NCBI GenBank assembly: GCA_003483565.1
Contig: DMYZ01000221.1
Coordinates: 1 to 5,568, forward strand
Reading direction: 5' to 3'
Length of the DNA stretch: 5,568 nucleotides
Source: Prevotella sp.
Lineage (GTDB): Bacteria > Bacteroidota > Bacteroidia > Bacteroidales > Bacteroidaceae
Positions 4,592 through 5,568 of the stretch are shown one piece after another; the first letter of the stretch is position 1; each line of letters begins with the position of its first letter. The translations under genes were made by a program, and so were the position numbers. The notes beneath the pieces are model-generated. The model made no database searches and was not told where the DNA came from. It saw nothing but the letters and a program-made list of their open reading frames with translations.

Positions 4592-4638
4592 TGAAATCAC
4601 CCTTTCTAATAAATATCTTAAAGGAAAGGGTGATTTCA
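4592..4638 (+). promoter_or_regulatory. 15-bp hairpin masking the endonuclease ribosome-binding site and start
   Basis: TGAAATCACCCTTTC (4592-4606) is exactly complementary to GAAAGGGTGATTTCA (4624-4638), with a 17-base loop. The right arm covers most of the purine-rich ribosome-binding site (AAGGAAAGGG, 4621-4630) and the A of the ATG. The loop contains the late-promoter-like AATAAATA. This is the architecture known to keep T4 I-TevI silent on early transcripts. Confidence 0.8.
4608..4615 (+). promoter_or_regulatory. Late promoter in hairpin loop (AATAAATA)
   Basis: AATAAATA matches seven of eight bases of the T4 late consensus TATAAATA. Transcription six bases downstream would start at about 4621 on AAGGAAAGGG, leaving out the left hairpin arm and giving an open leader of about 17 bases. 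Confidence 0.65.
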
Positions 4639-5453
4639 TGAATTATATCAAGATATATAGACAAATAATGGACAGAGCAAAATCTGAAAATAGAGTAAAG
4701 AATGATGATCAATATTATGAAAAACATCATGTGATTCCTGATTTTATGTTCAAGGATAGAACAAGAAAAGGACCATCCGGGCATTTATCAGGCAACCCAA
4801 ACGATAAGAATAATATAAGATTATTGACTCCCAGGGAACATTTCATTGCTCATGTATTACTTCATAAGCATTTAAAGGGAACACATTACGAGTATCCTGC
4901 AGGGAGTGCCTTACAGTTTTTCTTTTCGAAAGTTTCTAGTAAACATCCTCGCAATGTAGACTGGAATGCTTCTGAAAATAGAAAGTACGAAAAATATCGC
5001 TTAGATGGATTGCAGGCTATATCAAAAGCAAGGAAGGGAAAGATGCCTGTAGTTGATTCAGTAACCGGTGAAAAGAAAGGTTCTCAGTCGATAAACCACC
5101 CCAAAGTTTTGTCCGGAGAGTGGGTTCATCATTCTAAAGGTAAAAAACTATCTAAAGAGAGGAGATTGGAAATACAGATCCAAACCACCGGATGTAATAA
5201 TCCAAACTTTAAGGAATTAACACCTGAGATATTAGACAGACTTTTTAATGCTATTGATCTTACTCTTCGAGAAGGCCCGTTCACGTTAAAGAAGTTCGTC
5301 TATAATGCAAATTTCAATAAACCTAAATCAGAACGAATTGCTCGACCATTTATTTGTAACAAGTTTGGTTCAATAAGCGGACTTATTGAAGACTATAATA
5401 GAAGTCGAGGAACCGATATAAAATACCTCGGTAAAGGTTATAAAAGGAAATAG
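4638..5453 (+). CDS. Free-standing HNH homing endonuclease of element 2
   Basis: A 271-residue predicted homing endonuclease between the halves of the second split intein. The HNH module lies at residues 3-80: His30-His31-Val-Ile-Pro, Asn59 in NNIRLL, and the LTPREHFIAHVLLHKHL helix with His68 and His72. It closely parallels HHILP and LTARQHFIAHHLL of the antisense endonuclease. Residues 129-175 carry VVDSVTGEKKGS...NHPKVLSGEWVHHSKGKKLS, a pattern found in phage HNH proteins. The 195-271 tail (LTPEILDRLF...FTLKKFVYNANFNKP) looks like a helix-turn-helix DNA-binding region but lacks the zinc finger of the first enzyme. Presumed target: intact nrdA around the Cys439 codon. Start at 4638 has purine-rich AAGGAAAGGG upstream, inside a hairpin. 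The stop is two bases before the IntC2 start, so translation may be coupled. Confidence 0.88.
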   Translation: MNYIKIYRQIMDRAKSENRVKNDDQYYEKHHVIPDFMFKDRTRKGPSGHLSGNPNDKNNIRLLTPREHFIAHVLLHKHLKGTHYEYPAGSALQFFFSKVSSKHPRNVDWNASENRKYEKYRLDGLQAISKARKGKMPVVDSVTGEKKGSQSINHPKVLSGEWVHHSKGKKLSKERRLEIQIQTTGCNNPNFKELTPEILDRLFNAIDLTLREGPFTLKKFVYNANFNKPKSERIARPFICNKFGSISGLIEDYNRSRGTDIKYLGKGYKRK

Positions 5454-5455
5454 AA

Positions 5456-5568
5456 ATGTTGAAAATAACAAGAATTAAAAAGGAAGAATCGGTTCCAGTA
5501 TATGATATTACTGTCCCTGAGACTTCTTCATTCGTAGCCAATGATATTGTGGTTCATAATTGCACAGA
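5456..5568 (+). CDS. nrdA: NrdA fragment 3: IntC2 plus start of C-extein, 3' end outside window
   Basis: Partial gene with 37 full codons in view. Residues 1-35 are IntC2: MLKITRIKKEESVPVYDITV, then a short linker and SFVANDIVVHN, with block F VYDITV and block G ending His34-Asn35. Residue 36 is the Cys+1 of the extein, followed by Thr and a GA-starting codon (Glu or Asp), fitting the NrdA active-site motif NLCTE once joined to THGSNL of fragment 2. From memory it is close to the IntC of the NrdA-2 metagenomic split intein. IntC2 is about neutral in charge (4 Lys/Arg, 5 Asp/Glu), unlike the basic IntC1, which may help keep the pairs separate. The start is supported by AAAAGGAAA just upstream, inside the end of the endonuclease gene. 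About 300 further residues of NrdA are expected beyond the edge. Confidence 0.9.
   Translation, partial: MLKITRIKKEESVPVYDITVPETSSFVANDIVVHNCT

Larger units (their letters stand above)
4260..5560 (+). mobile_element. Split-intein / HNH homing element 2 in nrdA
   Basis: Unit from the Cys222 codon of IntN2 (4260-4262) to the terminal Asn codon of IntC2 (5558-5560), enclosing a sense-strand HNH endonuclease gene. Removing it joins THGSNL to CT(E/D), restoring the NLCTE active-site motif (E. coli Asn437, Cys439, Glu441). Independent of element 1: different intein sequence, endonuclease tail and gene direction. Confidence 0.85.

Noticed and set aside
4575..4784. Minus-strand open frame of 69 codons with hydrophobic stretches
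   Set aside because: It lies opposite the start of the second HNH endonuclease, which has clear family motifs and a ribosome-binding site; AT-rich antisense easily yields hydrophobic codons.

Overview
This window looks like part of the genome of a tailed phage with T4-type transcription, or a prophage or marine-type relative. The reasons are a phage-style ribonucleotide reductase (NrdA) carrying mobile intein/endonuclease elements, a phage-style tRNA gene without an encoded CCA end, tightly packed small genes, and a TAAATA late-promoter-like motif that by eye occurs only in the gaps in front of genes. The host cannot be named from the sequence. Host-type promoters (TTGACA with a 17-base spacer and TATAAA) suggest a proteobacterial sigma70.

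Layout. Positions 2-787 hold an exported DNA/RNA non-specific endonuclease, open at the left edge. A strong sigma70-type promoter overlaps its stop codon and would transcribe about 380 bases of non-coding, hairpin-rich RNA (about 819-1159), closed by a 14-bp long-range helix. A small unknown gene (1204-1533), a tRNA-Leu(CAA) (1577-1657) and a clear intrinsic terminator (1660-1693) follow. A small two-helix membrane protein (1734-1943) with its own hairpin terminator comes next, then a structured nrdA leader (1944-2161).

The core (2162-5568) is a nrdA gene broken into three separate reading frames by two different split inteins. Piece 1 is N-extein plus IntN1. Piece 2 is IntC1 plus middle extein plus IntN2. 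Piece 3 is IntC2 plus the start of the C-extein, and runs off the right edge. Each break holds a free-standing HNH homing endonuclease gene: the first is antisense (2755-3549), the second is in the sense direction (4638-5453). Two orthogonal protein trans-splicing reactions are needed to make NrdA. Both splice junctions fall directly before a catalytic cysteine, equivalent to E. coli Cys225 (redox pair) and Cys439 (thiyl radical).

A second theme is regulatory. Three genes (1204, nrdA-N at 2162 and the endonuclease at 4638) each have a long perfect inverted repeat (12, 16 and 15 bp). In each the right arm covers the ribosome-binding site or start codon, and a TAAATA late-promoter-like element lies between the arms. 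Read-through transcripts would hide the start; transcripts from the internal promoter would lack the left arm and expose it. This matches the logic known for T4 lysozyme and I-TevI, but here it recurs three times in 3.5 kb, including on nrdA itself. At gene 1204 the left arm overlaps the closing helix of the non-coding RNA, so the two pairings exclude each other, as in a riboswitch.
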